Assembly: GCF_044904675.1 (NCBI RefSeq)
Contig: NZ_JADIKJ010000017.1
Coordinates: 62,001 to 126,000, forward strand
Reading direction: 5' to 3'
Length of the DNA stretch: 64,000 nt
From: Dyella_B jejuensis
GTDB taxonomy: Bacteria; Pseudomonadota; Gammaproteobacteria; Xanthomonadales; Rhodanobacteraceae
Below, in pieces: positions 46,929-55,015 of the stretch; position 1 is the stretch's first letter, and each line of letters begins with the position of its first letter. Position numbers and translations under genes: made by a program. The notes under the pieces are model-generated. The model was not told the DNA's origin, did no database searches, and was given only the letters and a program-made list of their open reading frames with translations.

Positions 46929-47786
46929 ATGCCCGACTTGCCGTTGATTGCGTGGGTAGCCTTGGCCGGCGTGCTCGGCCTGGTGATCGGCAGCTTTCTC
47001 AATGTGGTTATCTTGCGCCTGCCCCGGCGGCTGGAAGCCCAGTGGCGCCAGGAAGCGAACGATGTGTTGGGCCTGGAGGGAGCGCAATCGCCGCTTCCGC
47101 CCGGCGTGGTGCGCGAACCGTCGCATTGTCCGCAGTGCCAGCATCCACTTTCCGCCCGCGACAACATTCCGCTGTTTGGCTGGCTGCTGCTGCGCGGGCG
47201 CTGCCGTTATTGCCAGGCGCCGATTTCGATCCAGTATCCGCTGGTCGAGCTGCTTACCGCGATATTGAGCGCCGCGGTGGTCTGGAAATTGGGACCGACA
47301 TGGCCCGCCCTGGCGGGATTGTTTTTTACCTGGGCGCTGGTCGCCTTGTCCGGCATTGATTTCCGCACCCAGTTGCTGCCGGATCAGATCACCTTGCCGT
47401 TGTTGTGGGCGGGGCTTCTGCTCAGCTTGTGCCATCTGTTTATCGAGCCGCCTTCGTCCATCCTCGGCGCGGCCATCGGCTACCTCAGCCTGTGGAGCGT
47501 GTATTGGCTGTTCAAGCTGCTGACGGGCAAGGAAGGCATGGGTTTTGGCGATTTCAAATTGCTCGCCGCGCTGGGCGCCTGGATGGGACCGGTGTCGTTG
47601 CTGCCGGTGATCCTGCTTTCTTCGTTTATTGGCGCGCTGATCGGCGGAACGATGATCGCCTTGCGCAAGCATGGACGTGAGGTGCCGATGCCGTTCGGGC
47701 CGTTTATCGCGATGGCCGGGTGGGTCTGGTTTATCGCCGGTGACCGGTTGCTGCACGCCTACCTGAGTTTCAGCGGTATTCAATGA
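46929..47786 (+). CDS. pilD: Prepilin leader peptidase / N-methyltransferase PilD
   Basis: This 285-residue bifunctional aspartic protease cleaves pilin leaders after Gly and methylates the new N-terminal Phe. It has the Cys-rich cytoplasmic loop CPQCQHPL...CRYCQ and the two catalytic Asp motifs (SGIDFRTQLLPD and the GFGDFKLLAALG block). About seven membrane helices are visible. ATG 46929 follows TTGGAGC. It ends in an ATGA overlap with coaE. Both pilins found upstream have leaders that fit this enzyme. Confidence 0.96.
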   Translation: MPDLPLIAWVALAGVLGLVIGSFLNVVILRLPRRLEAQWRQEANDVLGLEGAQSPLPPGVVREPSHCPQCQHPLSARDNIPLFGWLLLRGRCRYCQAPISIQYPLVELLTAILSAAVVWKLGPTWPALAGLFFTWALVALSGIDFRTQLLPDQITLPLLWAGLLLSLCHLFIEPPSSILGAAIGYLSLWSVYWLFKLLTGKEGMGFGDFKLLAALGAWMGPVSLLPVILLSSFIGALIGGTMIALRKHGREVPMPFGPFIAMAGWVWFIAGDRLLHAYLSFSGIQ

Positions 47787-48403
47787 GCCGGACCATGCCG
47801 TTCACGGTCGCCCTGACGGGCGGCATCGCCGCCGGCAAGAGCGCGGTGGAACAGCGCTTCAAGGCGCATGGCGTGCATGTGTATGACGCCGATCATGCGG
47901 CACGGGTGGTGGTCGAGCCTGGCAGCGATGGGTTGGCGGCGATCGTCACGGCTTTTGGCGATGAGGTGCTCGATGCGCAGGGGCGGCTCGACCGGCCGGC
48001 GATGCGCCAGCGCATTTTCAGTGATCGCGCCGCACGCAAGACGCTAGAGGCGATCGTGCATCCGCGGGTGCGGCAATGGATGCTGGAGGCGGCACAGGCT
48101 GACGTTGGCGCGTATGCGGTGCTGGCGATTCCGCTGCTTGCGGAGAATATCGGGCATTACCGCTGGGTCGACCGGATCGTGGTGGTGGATGTGCCGGAAA
48201 CCACCCAGATCTTGCGCCTGGTGGGGCGCGATGGAATCGAGGAAGGCCTTGCGGCCCGCATCCTGGCCAGCCAGGCACCGCGTTCAGCTCGCTTGGCACT
48301 GGCCGATGATGTGATCGATAACGATGGCCCTGAATCGGCATTGGATGCCCAGGTGGCCGATTTGCATCGGCGCTATCTGGCTTTGGCTGGCGCTCGGCGT
48401 TGA
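47783..48403 (+). CDS. coaE: Dephospho-CoA kinase
   Basis: This 206-residue enzyme phosphorylates the 3'-hydroxyl of dephospho-CoA, the last step of coenzyme A synthesis. The P-loop is ALTGGIAAGKSAVEQRF near the N-terminus, followed by YDADHAARVV and the LID-region IVVVDVPETTQILRLVGRD. It overlaps pilD by four bases, as in many gammaproteobacteria where coaE closes the pil operon. A second ATG at 47795 is possible. Confidence 0.95.
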   Translation: MSRTMPFTVALTGGIAAGKSAVEQRFKAHGVHVYDADHAARVVVEPGSDGLAAIVTAFGDEVLDAQGRLDRPAMRQRIFSDRAARKTLEAIVHPRVRQWMLEAAQADVGAYAVLAIPLLAENIGHYRWVDRIVVVDVPETTQILRLVGRDGIEEGLAARILASQAPRSARLALADDVIDNDGPESALDAQVADLHRRYLALAGARR

Positions 48404-48439
48404 GGCTGGCCTGGCTACTTTAGGTCAGGGCGTGATTGA

Positions 48440-48645
48440 TGCGTATCTATGTGGGTTCGCCGCAAGTGCGGCCCCTCACCCCAGCCCTCTCCCCGGAGGG
48501 GAGAGGGAGGAAATAGGTGGCGCTGATGCTGGCTTCGCTTCATTTTGTTGTGTGAAATGGGAGCGGTGAGCGGCGCGTATCTGCGCGGATTTCCCGCAGG
48601 TGTGGTCCCTCACCCCGGCCTCTCCCCGGAGGGGAGAGGGAGAAA
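48440..48645. repeat. Duplicated intergenic palindromic repeat between coaE and glnS
   Basis: Two copies of a unit of about 70 bases lie 130-odd bases apart (48440-48510 and 48577-48645). Each starts GCGTATCT, contains TTCGCCGC/TTTCCCGC and a CCTCACCCC block, and ends in a near-perfect palindrome CTCTCCCCGG/AGGGGAGAGG. The palindrome matches those at 10.0-10.25 kb. They fill most of the 318-base gap. The role is unknown; REP-like elements can stabilise mRNA ends or mark transposition by RAYT-type enzymes, none of which is seen here. Confidence 0.75.
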
Positions 48646-48721
48646 AATGGCCGACGCTTACGCAAATCCTTCAAACGGTTAAACTTGGGGGTTCCCGCCC
48701 CTCGCGCGAAGCATTGACCTG

Positions 48722-50482
48722 ATGTCCATCGAATCCGCCGCCGCCAAGCCTGCCGAAAGCCCCGAGACCTACGCGCCGCGCGATTTCATCCGCCAGATCG
48801 TTCGCGAGGACCTTACCCGCGGCAAGCACGCGGCGATCCGCACGCGCTTTCCGCCGGAGCCCAACGGTTACCTGCATATCGGCCACGCCAAGGCGATCTG
48901 CCTGGATTTCGGCATTGCCCGCGAGTTTGGCGGCTGGTGCAACCTGCGCCTGGATGACACCAATCCCGGCAAGGAAGACCCCGAGTTCGTCGAGGGCATC
49001 AAGGACGACGTGCGCTGGCTGGGCTATGAGTGGCACGACCTGCGCCATGCGTCCGATTATTTCGAGGTGTTCTACCGCGCCGCGCTCAAGCTGATCGAGG
49101 ACGGCCACGCCTACGTCGACGACCTGACCGCCGAACAGCTGCGCGAATACCGCGGCACGCTTACCGAGCCGGGCCGCCATTCGCCCTTCCGCGATCGCAG
49201 CGTCGAGGAAAACCTGGATTTGTTCCGCCGCATGCGCGCGGGCGAATTCGCCGATGGCAGCAAGACGCTGCGCGCGAGGATCGACATGGGCTCGGGCAAT
49301 ATCAATCTGCGCGATCCGGCGATCTACCGCATCCGCAAGGTCACGCACCAGAATACCGGCGATGCGTGGCCGATCTATCCGATGTACGACTATGCGCACT
49401 GCCTGTCCGATGCGCTGGAAGGCATCACCCATTCGCTGTGCACGCTGGAATTCGAAGATCACCGCCCGCTCTACGACTGGTTCGTGGACAACGTGGACCT
49501 GCCGAACCATCCGGAGCTTTGGCAGCACATGCGCGAGGCAGGTTTCCGTACCGAGCCGGCCAAGCCGCGGCAGATCGAGTTCTCGCGCCTCAACCTCAGC
49601 TATTCCATCACCAGCAAGCGCAAGCTGGCGCAGCTGGTGAACGAAGGCTTGGTGGACGGCTGGGACGATCCGCGCATGAACACGTTGCGCGGCCTGCGTC
49701 GCCGCGGCTTTACCCCGGGCGGCATCCGCTTGCTGATCGAGCGCCTGGGCGTGAGCAAGCAGAACAGCGTGATCGACTACGCCATCTTCGAGAATTGCGT
49801 GCGCGAGGATCTCGACGCCAGCGCGGCCCGGCGCATGGCGGTGATCGATCCCTTGAAGCTGGTGATCACCAACCTGCCGGAAGGTCACGAGGAAACGCTG
49901 AGCTTTTCGAACCATCCCAAGGACGAAAGCTTCGGCACCCGCCAGGTGCCGTTCTCGCGCGAGGTGTGGATCGAGCGCGACGATTTCGCCGAAGTACCGC
50001 CCAAGGGTTTCCATCGCCTGAAGCCCGACGGCGAAGTGCGTTTGCGCGGCGTAGGCATCGTGAAGTGCGAGCACATCGTCAAGGGCGCCGACGGCAGCGT
50101 GACCGAAGTGCATGGCACGCTGGACCTCGAATCCCGCTCGGGCATGCCCGGCGCGGAGCGCAAGGTGAAGGGCACCATTCACTGGGTCAGTGCCAAGCAT
50201 GGCGTTGCGGCAGACATTCGCTTGTACGACCGGCTGTTCAACGTGGCCACGCCGGATGACGAAAGCGACGGCAAGCGCTGGACCGACCATATCAATCCGG
50301 AGGCCAAGCGCATCGTGCGCGGCTGGCTGGAACCGGCGGCGGCCCAGGCGGCGCCGGAGCAGCGCTACCAGTTCGAGCGCCTGGGCTATTTCGTGGCGGA
50401 CCGCCTCGACCATCGCGCGGACGCACCGGTGTTCAATCGCACCGTCACCCTGCGCGATACCTGGGCCAGGCAGGCGGGTTGA
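48722..50482 (+). CDS. glnS: Glutaminyl-tRNA synthetase
   Basis: This 586-residue class I aminoacyl-tRNA synthetase charges tRNA-Gln. The HIGH box is PPEPNGYLHIGHAKAICLDFG and the KMSKS-like box is ITSKRKLAQLV. The C-terminal beta-barrel anticodon-binding domains occupy about residues 340-575. The length is typical of the bacterial GlnRS derived from GluRS. The gene stands in the coaE-to-TVP38 rightward run. Its last codons come close to or overlap the deaminase gene, allowing coupling. Confidence 0.97.
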   Translation: MSIESAAAKPAESPETYAPRDFIRQIVREDLTRGKHAAIRTRFPPEPNGYLHIGHAKAICLDFGIAREFGGWCNLRLDDTNPGKEDPEFVEGIKDDVRWLGYEWHDLRHASDYFEVFYRAALKLIEDGHAYVDDLTAEQLREYRGTLTEPGRHSPFRDRSVEENLDLFRRMRAGEFADGSKTLRARIDMGSGNINLRDPAIYRIRKVTHQNTGDAWPIYPMYDYAHCLSDALEGITHSLCTLEFEDHRPLYDWFVDNVDLPNHPELWQHMREAGFRTEPAKPRQIEFSRLNLSYSITSKRKLAQLVNEGLVDGWDDPRMNTLRGLRRRGFTPGGIRLLIERLGVSKQNSVIDYAIFENCVREDLDASAARRMAVIDPLKLVITNLPEGHEETLSFSNHPKDESFGTRQVPFSREVWIERDDFAEVPPKGFHRLKPDGEVRLRGVGIVKCEHIVKGADGSVTEVHGTLDLESRSGMPGAERKVKGTIHWVSAKHGVAADIRLYDRLFNVATPDDESDGKRWTDHINPEAKRIVRGWLEPAAAQAAPEQRYQFERLGYFVADRLDHRADAPVFNRTVTLRDTWARQAG

Positions 50483-50484
50483 GC

Positions 50485-51042
50485 ATGCTGCCGTTGCAAG
50501 TGCACCTCACCCTGCCGCCCTGGATCGAAGAGGTGGCCGACACCAGCCGGCGCTATCTCACCGATGAGGAGCGCGTGGGGCTGGCGATCGAGCTTTCGCG
50601 ACACAACATCGAATACGGCAGCGGCGGCCCTTTTGGCGCCGCCGTGTTCGACGAGCACGGACGGCTGATTTCCGCCGCGGCCAATCGGGTGGTGCCGCAG
50701 ACCTGCTCGGTCGCGCATGCGGAAATGCTGGCCTTCATGGCCGCCCAGCAGCGCCTGGCGAGTTATCGCCTGAACGAACAAGGCGGCCACTACACGCTCG
50801 CCACCAGCGCGCAGCCCTGTTGCCAGTGCTATGGCGCGACGGTCTGGGCCGGCATCGATACGCTGCTGATCGGCGCGCGCGCCGAAGATGTGGAAGCACT
50901 CACTGAGTTCGACGAAGGTCCCCTGCCCGCGGACTGGATCGGCGAACTGGAACGCCGTGGCATCGCCGTGCGCCGGGATATCCTGCGCGATGAGGCACGC
51001 ACTGTCCTTGCCGCTTACGGCGCCACCGGGGCGAGCTATTGA
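50485..51042 (+). CDS. Nucleoside/guanine deaminase-like protein (CMP/dCMP deaminase fold)
   Basis: This 185-residue zinc hydrolase has the cytidine-deaminase fold. The metal ligands are His-Ala-Glu in SVAHAEMLAFMAAQQ, with the catalytic Glu, and the two cysteines of QPCCQCYGATVWAG. Relatives include guanine deaminase and tRNA adenosine deaminase; the substrate cannot be decided. ATG 50485 was preferred over TTG 50479, three bases after glnS. The C-terminus overlaps the next gene's TTG start. Confidence 0.88.
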   Translation: MLPLQVHLTLPPWIEEVADTSRRYLTDEERVGLAIELSRHNIEYGSGGPFGAAVFDEHGRLISAAANRVVPQTCSVAHAEMLAFMAAQQRLASYRLNEQGGHYTLATSAQPCCQCYGATVWAGIDTLLIGARAEDVEALTEFDEGPLPADWIGELERRGIAVRRDILRDEARTVLAAYGATGASY

Positions 51043-51773
51043 ACCGCCTGCGCGCAGCGTTGCCGCTGCTCCTGCTGATCGTCGCGGGCATCGTGCTGAT
51101 CGCCTCGGGCGTGTTCGACCGCATCCATCCGGAGCAACTGGTCGCGCACCAGCGCGAAGTGCGCGCGCGCATCAATGAAAACCCCTGGCTGAGCCGGCTG
51201 GTCTACATGGGCCTGCTGACGCTGGCGACCTGCACCGGCATTCCCGTGACCATCGTGCTGATCCTCGCCGGCGGTTTTGCCTTTGGCGTGGTCGAAGGCA
51301 CCGCCTATTCCTCGATCGGGCTCACGCTGGGCTCGCTCATCCTGTTTCTCGCCAGTCGCTACGCCTTCGGCGCCGGCAGCAAACATGCGCCTGCGCTCGC
51401 GGAAAAACTGCATCATGGTTTCGAACGCCATCCCGTGGTCTACACCTTGTTCCTGCGCCTGGTTCCGGTGGCGCCGTTCGGCTTGATCACCGTGGCGCTG
51501 GCATGGCTGCGCTGTTCGCTGTGGCTGTTCCTCGGTGCCACCTGGTTCGGCGGCACATTGATGCTGGTGTTCGAAACATCGGTCGGCGCGGGGCTGGGTC
51601 ACGCGCTCAGCAACGGACAGCAGTTCGGCTTCGGGCTTATCTTCGATCCCAGTGTCATGCTGCCGCTAGGTGTGCTCGCCCTGCTTTCGCTGGTGCCGCT
51701 GGCGCTGGAGCGAGGCAAATCGCGCTGGCATCCTTCGACGCCACGCGCGGATGATCCGCCGGATCGGTCCTGA
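51039..51773 (+). CDS. TVP38/TMEM64-family (VTT domain) membrane protein
   Basis: This 244-residue protein with about six hydrophobic segments contains the VTT/SNARE-associated domain (ATCTGIPVTIVLILAGGFAF; FGVVEGTAYSSIGLTLGS; LFLRLVPVAPFGLITVALA). Members of this DedA-like group are thought to handle membrane lipids, but the bacterial role is not established. The start is TTG 51039, overlapping the deaminase stop (TTGA); no in-frame ATG lies early enough to keep the first helix. No T-run terminator was seen downstream. Confidence 0.85.
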   Translation: MNRLRAALPLLLLIVAGIVLIASGVFDRIHPEQLVAHQREVRARINENPWLSRLVYMGLLTLATCTGIPVTIVLILAGGFAFGVVEGTAYSSIGLTLGSLILFLASRYAFGAGSKHAPALAEKLHHGFERHPVVYTLFLRLVPVAPFGLITVALAWLRCSLWLFLGATWFGGTLMLVFETSVGAGLGHALSNGQQFGFGLIFDPSVMLPLGVLALLSLVPLALERGKSRWHPSTPRADDPPDRS

Positions 51774-51890
51774 GCAAGGCGGTTATAGGAACAAAAAGCG
51801 CGAAATCGAGCGAAATGTATGTTTGATCGCTCGTGGCGGAAGTGAAGCGAAGAGTCATCAAGTACTTTTTCGCAGAGTGGGCCGCGGTCT

Positions 51891-52219
51891 TTATGGATCC
51901 GGCCTTATGTCCTCGCCGCGCAGGGCGTCTTCGTAATCCTGCCCACCGTAAAATATGTCCACAATGAATACGGTCTCTCTATGCTGGTCCACCAGGAAAG
52001 CGACCACGGCGCTGTGCCGGTAGTTGGTGATGCGCAGACCTGGCAGCAGGTCCGCGCGCGCTGCGCCGCGTAGCGGGACCGTGGCGAGACTCTCGCGATA
52101 CGCAACGATGGCGTCGACGTAGCGCGCAGCGTTTACCGGTGATCCGTTGCCCGCGATGAATGCTCAAGAGCCTCTAACCGGCCCAGCACTTCGGGGCCGG
52201 ACACAACGGTATAGCTCAT
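51891..52219 (-). pseudogene. ParE/RelE-type toxin, frameshifted
   Basis: The first frame from ATG 52219 encodes MSYTVVSGPEVLGRLEALEH and then leaves the family and stops within a few codons. Another frame continues exactly where a ParE toxin should: FIAGNGSPVNAARYVDAIVA, PLRGAARADLLPGLRITNYR, HSAVVAFLVDQ and IFYGGQDYEDALRG. One missing base near 52158-52163 explains the break, at the GAGCATTCATC stretch of the coding strand. Repaired, the protein would be about 109 residues. Its start overlaps the ParD stop (ATGA), the usual antitoxin-toxin coupling. The intact antitoxin may still bind its operator. Confidence 0.85.
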
Positions 52220-52479
52220 GCCTCCGTTTGGTTAATGTGCGCCCGCTTCTTCGCCAGATGCCCACGCACTTGTTCACTTGTGCGCCTGCGCGAAGGATCG
52301 GCTTGCAGGGCTTTGGCGGCAGGCACAACCTGGTCACGCAACCAGGCTTCCATGGCCTTGTCACGCGCAACCAGTGTTCGCAGGCCATCTCGGATCACTT
52401 CGCTTTCTGTCGCGTATTCCCCCGTGGCTACTTTGGCTCGTACTAGCTCAGCCATTTCGTTTGGCAGGTTGATGCGCAT
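52216..52479 (-). CDS. ParD/CopG-family antitoxin
   Basis: This 87-residue ribbon-helix-helix antitoxin starts MRINLPNEMAELVRAKVATG, the DNA-binding strand and helix, followed by EYATESEVIRDGLRTL. The C-terminal toxin-neutralising tail is basic and ends KKRAHINQTEA. It precedes and overlaps the damaged toxin gene. An open frame runs upstream to 52752, but that part is the shadow of the HigB-like gene on the other strand. ParD proteins repress their own operon. Confidence 0.9.
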   Translation of the reverse strand: MRINLPNEMAELVRAKVATGEYATESEVIRDGLRTLVARDKAMEAWLRDQVVPAAKALQADPSRRRTSEQVRGHLAKKRAHINQTEA

Positions 52480-52563
52480 GGCATTTCTCGCAAATGGCAT
52501 AAATCTTATGCTTCTTACGAGGGCGCGCGGATCCGTCGTTGAACCTCTATCGAAACGGTCGCC

Positions 52564-52755
52564 ATGCGTAAGCTGGCCATGCTCAACCGGGTGAAGCAAC
52601 TCGACGAGCTGAAGATTCCGCCGGCTAATCGTCTGGAAGCTCTCAAAGGCAACCGCAAAGGACAGTACAGCATCCGGATCAACGATCAATTCCAGGTGTG
52701 CTTTAAGTGGAAAGATGGCGATGCATACGAGGTGGAAATCGTTGACTATCACTAA
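52564..52755 (+). pseudogene. HigB/RelE-type toxin, N-terminally truncated
   Basis: The 63 residues from ATG 52564 match the C-terminal two-thirds of HigB-type toxins: MRKLAMLNRVKQLDELKIPP, NRLEALKGNRKGQYSIRIND, FQVCFKWKDGD and EIVDYH. Reading backward in frame, the family-like residues SIETVA continue and then meet an in-frame TGA about eight codons upstream. About 25 residues that normally precede this point (containing the ALFxG block) are missing or garbled. No ribosome site precedes the ATG. The toxin is probably inactive, although the antitoxin that follows is intact. Confidence 0.7.
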
Positions 52756-52794
52756 AACCGGCGTGCTTCAGAATCAGACAGAACGGTGAATCCC

Positions 52795-53091
52795 ATGCGC
52801 AAGCTTCCCTATCCCCATCCTGGTGAAATCCTGGCCGAGGAGTTCCTCAAACCCATGGATATCACGCCCTACCGCTTGGCCAAGGCCATCGGCATTTCCC
52901 AGACCCGTGTTGGCGAGATCATCGCCGGCAAGCGTGCGATCACCGCGGATACTGGCCTGCGTCTGTCCAAGTTCTTCGGTATGAACGAAGGCTTCTGGAC
53001 CGGTCTGCAGGACGACTACGATCGCGCTATGACGAAGGATCAAATCGAAGCAGAGCTGGAAAAAATCCAGACCTATTCTCACGCTGCATAA
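52795..53091 (+). CDS. higA: HigA-family antitoxin (XRE HTH)
   Basis: This 98-residue antitoxin starts MRKLPYPHPGEILAEEFLKP, which is diagnostic of HigA. A helix-turn-helix follows (ITPYRLAKAIGISQTRVGEI, then AGKRAITADTGLRLSKFFG). ATG 52795 gives the usual N-terminus; GTG 52786 is also in frame. It lies 39 bases after the truncated toxin gene and on the opposite strand to the parD/parE pair. HigA represses its own promoter and neutralises HigB, a ribosome-dependent mRNA interferase. Confidence 0.92.
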   Translation: MRKLPYPHPGEILAEEFLKPMDITPYRLAKAIGISQTRVGEIIAGKRAITADTGLRLSKFFGMNEGFWTGLQDDYDRAMTKDQIEAELEKIQTYSHAA

Positions 53092-53348
53092 TCGGCCTCG
53101 TTCCCGCCCGCGAGAAATACCCTGCCCTGGCAAATGATGCGCATAGTCCTGTGCTCACGGGTGCACTTGATGCTGATGATCGCTCGACGCCATGCCCGCC
53201 CCAGTCGCCTACAGGCCTGTGTGCTCCAACCAGTTCCGCAGGAACGAGTTATTTGTTGCTGCAAAGGAAATACACCAGCTCGATACCGCTGTCGGTCGTG
53301 ATACAGAACGCACTCGCTGCGCTTTGACGCAATGCCAGGACCGCGAAA
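53092..53348. other. Gene-free stretch between higA and tRNA-Lys
   Basis: No gene or recognisable repeat was found in these 257 bases. Short frames exist on both strands with no ribosome site or domain. No integrase or direct repeat of the tRNA 3' end was seen, so the neighbouring toxin-antitoxin pairs cannot be assigned to an integrative element. Confidence 0.4.
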
Positions 53349-53384
53349 CGACGAAGGACCCACGTCGCCGTGAGTCCTTCGTCG
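53349..53384 (-). terminator. Terminator hairpin after tRNA-Lys
   Basis: CGACGAAGGAC (53349-53359) pairs with GTCCTTCGTCG (53374-53384), eleven base pairs with a 14-base loop. It begins directly past the CCA end of the tRNA on the minus strand and is followed by GTTTCGC. It should end the tRNA transcript. Confidence 0.8.
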
Positions 53385-53388
53385 TAAT

Positions 53389-53464
53389 TGGTGGGCCGTC
53401 CGAGATTCGAACTCGGGACCAATAGATTAAAAGTCTACTGCTCTACCGACTGAGCTAACGGCCC
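53389..53464 (-). tRNA. tRNA-Lys (anticodon TTT)
   Basis: The 76-base gene folds as a tRNA. The acceptor arm GGGCCGT pairs with ACGGCCC, followed by A73 and an encoded CCA. The D-arm is GCTCAGTCGGTAGAGC, the anticodon loop contains CTTTTAA (anticodon TTT, Lys), and the T-loop contains GTTCGAATC. It lies 54 bases downstream of queC on the same strand. Confidence 0.96.
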
Positions 53465-53517
53465 GCAAAAAAGTGAGCTGGCAATTTTATGGCCTGGCGG
53501 CTTTGGGCACAAGCAAA

Positions 53518-54198
53518 TCAGGCATATCGGGTGGGATCGGGCTGGCCGGCTTCGCGAAAGCCTTGCGCGCGCAGGCGGCAGGCGTCGCAGTGGCCGCAGG
53601 CGCGGCCCTCGGCATCGGCCTGGTAGCAGCTGACGGTGGCGGAGAAGTCGACGCCCAGGCGCTGGCCTTCGCGGGCGATGTCGGCCTTGCTCATGGCCAT
53701 CAGCGGCGCGTGGATGCGGATGCCCGCGCCTTCCACGCCGGCCTTGGTGGCCACATTGGCGAGGCGCTCGAAGGCTTCGACGAAAGCGGGCCGGCAATCG
53801 GGATAGCCGGAATAGTCGACCGCGTTGACACCGCACCAGATATCGGCGGAGCCGAGCACTTCGGCCCATCCCAGTGCGATCGACAGCATGATGGTGTTGC
53901 GGGCCGGCACATAGGTGACCGGAATGCCTTCGCCGCCCTGCTCGGGTACATCGATATCCGCCGTCAACGCGGAGCCGCCGATGCTGCGCAGGTCGACGTG
54001 CACGGTCTTGTGCTCGACCGCGCCAAGCATGGTTGCCACGCGCGCGGCAGCTTCCAGTTCGGAACTGTGCCGTTGCCCGTAGGCCACGCTCAGGGCATGC
54101 ACCTCATAGCCTTGCTGGCGCGCGATGGCGATGGTGACGGCCGAGTCCATGCCTCCGGAAACGAGGATGACGGCCCTGCGGGAAGTAGGTGTTGACAT
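53518..54198 (-). CDS. queC: 7-cyano-7-deazaguanine synthase
   Basis: This 226-residue ATP-dependent enzyme turns CDG into preQ0 in queuosine synthesis. The PP-loop motif is VILVSGGMDSAVTIAIA at the N-terminus. The zinc-binding cysteines are in VSCYQADAEGRACGHCDACR near the C-terminus. ATG 54198 was chosen; the frame extends to 54231 without family residues. It follows queE by about 115 bases. Queuosine modifies the wobble base of GUN-anticodon tRNAs. Confidence 0.95.
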   Translation of the reverse strand: MSTPTSRRAVILVSGGMDSAVTIAIARQQGYEVHALSVAYGQRHSSELEAAARVATMLGAVEHKTVHVDLRSIGGSALTADIDVPEQGGEGIPVTYVPARNTIMLSIALGWAEVLGSADIWCGVNAVDYSGYPDCRPAFVEAFERLANVATKAGVEGAGIRIHAPLMAMSKADIAREGQRLGVDFSATVSCYQADAEGRACGHCDACRLRAQGFREAGQPDPTRYA

Positions 54199-54312
54199 GA
54201 TGGAATTCCAACGGATGGAGCGGCCGGTCACCGGCCGGAGAACGCTGCCGGCGACACAGGCCGGTGCGCGGAAATGCTTTCATACCGCCGTCGCGTTCGG
54301 GCCGCCACGGTA

Positions 54313-55011
54313 TCAATGTCCTGGCGCGTCGTTCCAAAGCAGCTTGTGCAACTGCAACTGGAAGCGCACCGGCAACTTGTCTTGGATGATCCATTCGGCC
54401 AGCGCGCGCGGCTCAACCGCGCCATGCACGGGCGAGAACAGCACCATGCAGCGTTGATCGATGCGATGTTCGGCAACGGCAGCGCGCGCCCACTCGTAGT
54501 CCGCGCGGCTGGCGATCACGACCTTTACCTGGTCGTGCGGCAGCAGGTGGTCCAGATTCGACCACAGGTTGCGCTTGCTTTCGCCGGAATCCGGCGGCTT
54601 CAGGTCCATGACCTTGCGCACGCGCGGATCGACCATGGAGACGTCGAGCGCGCCGGAGGTTTCCAGCGACACCTCGTAGCCGGCATCGCACAGCTTTTGC
54701 AGCAGGACCAGGCAACGCTTCTGCGCCAGCGGTTCGCCGCCGGTTACGCAGACGTGCCTGGCACCGTGCGAAGCCACTTCGGCCAGCATGTCGTCGATAT
54801 CGCGCCACTGGCCGCCATAGAAGGAATATTCGGTATCGCACCACACGCAGCGCAGCGGACAGCCGGTCAGGCGCACGAACACGGTGCGCCAGCCGATCGC
54901 ATCTGCCTCGCCCTGGATCGAATGGAAGATCTCGGTGATGCGCAGGCGCTCGGCCGTCGACGGAGCCGACGTGGCCGCTTCCACGCTCGCTGCAGGACCA
55001 CTCACCACCAT
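54313..55011 (-). CDS. queE: 7-carboxy-7-deazaguanine synthase
   Basis: This 232-residue radical-SAM enzyme contracts carboxy-tetrahydropterin to CDG. The iron-sulfur motif CPLRCVWCDTEYSFYGG carries the Cx3Cx2C triad, and CVTGGEPLAQKRCL is the following GGE motif. ATG 55011 lies four bases after the cpoB stop, so it belongs to the tol-pal-queEC transcription unit. The frame is open to 55080 inside cpoB, which was not used. Confidence 0.95.
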   Translation of the reverse strand: MVVSGPAASVEAATSAPSTAERLRITEIFHSIQGEADAIGWRTVFVRLTGCPLRCVWCDTEYSFYGGQWRDIDDMLAEVASHGARHVCVTGGEPLAQKRCLVLLQKLCDAGYEVSLETSGALDVSMVDPRVRKVMDLKPPDSGESKRNLWSNLDHLLPHDQVKVVIASRADYEWARAAVAEHRIDQRCMVLFSPVHGAVEPRALAEWIIQDKLPVRFQLQLHKLLWNDAPGH

Positions 55012-55015
55012 GACC

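Noticed and set aside
48671..50413. A 580-codon minus-strand frame opposite glnS
   Set aside because: It is a shadow of the glnS coding strand, with no motifs or ribosome site.
52216..52752. A 178-residue version of ParD
   Set aside because: The first 91 codons are antisense to the HigB-like gene; the ParD family start is MRINLPNE at 52479.
53092..53464. Attachment site of an integrative element at tRNA-Lys
   Set aside because: No integrase gene and no second copy of the tRNA 3' end were found near by.
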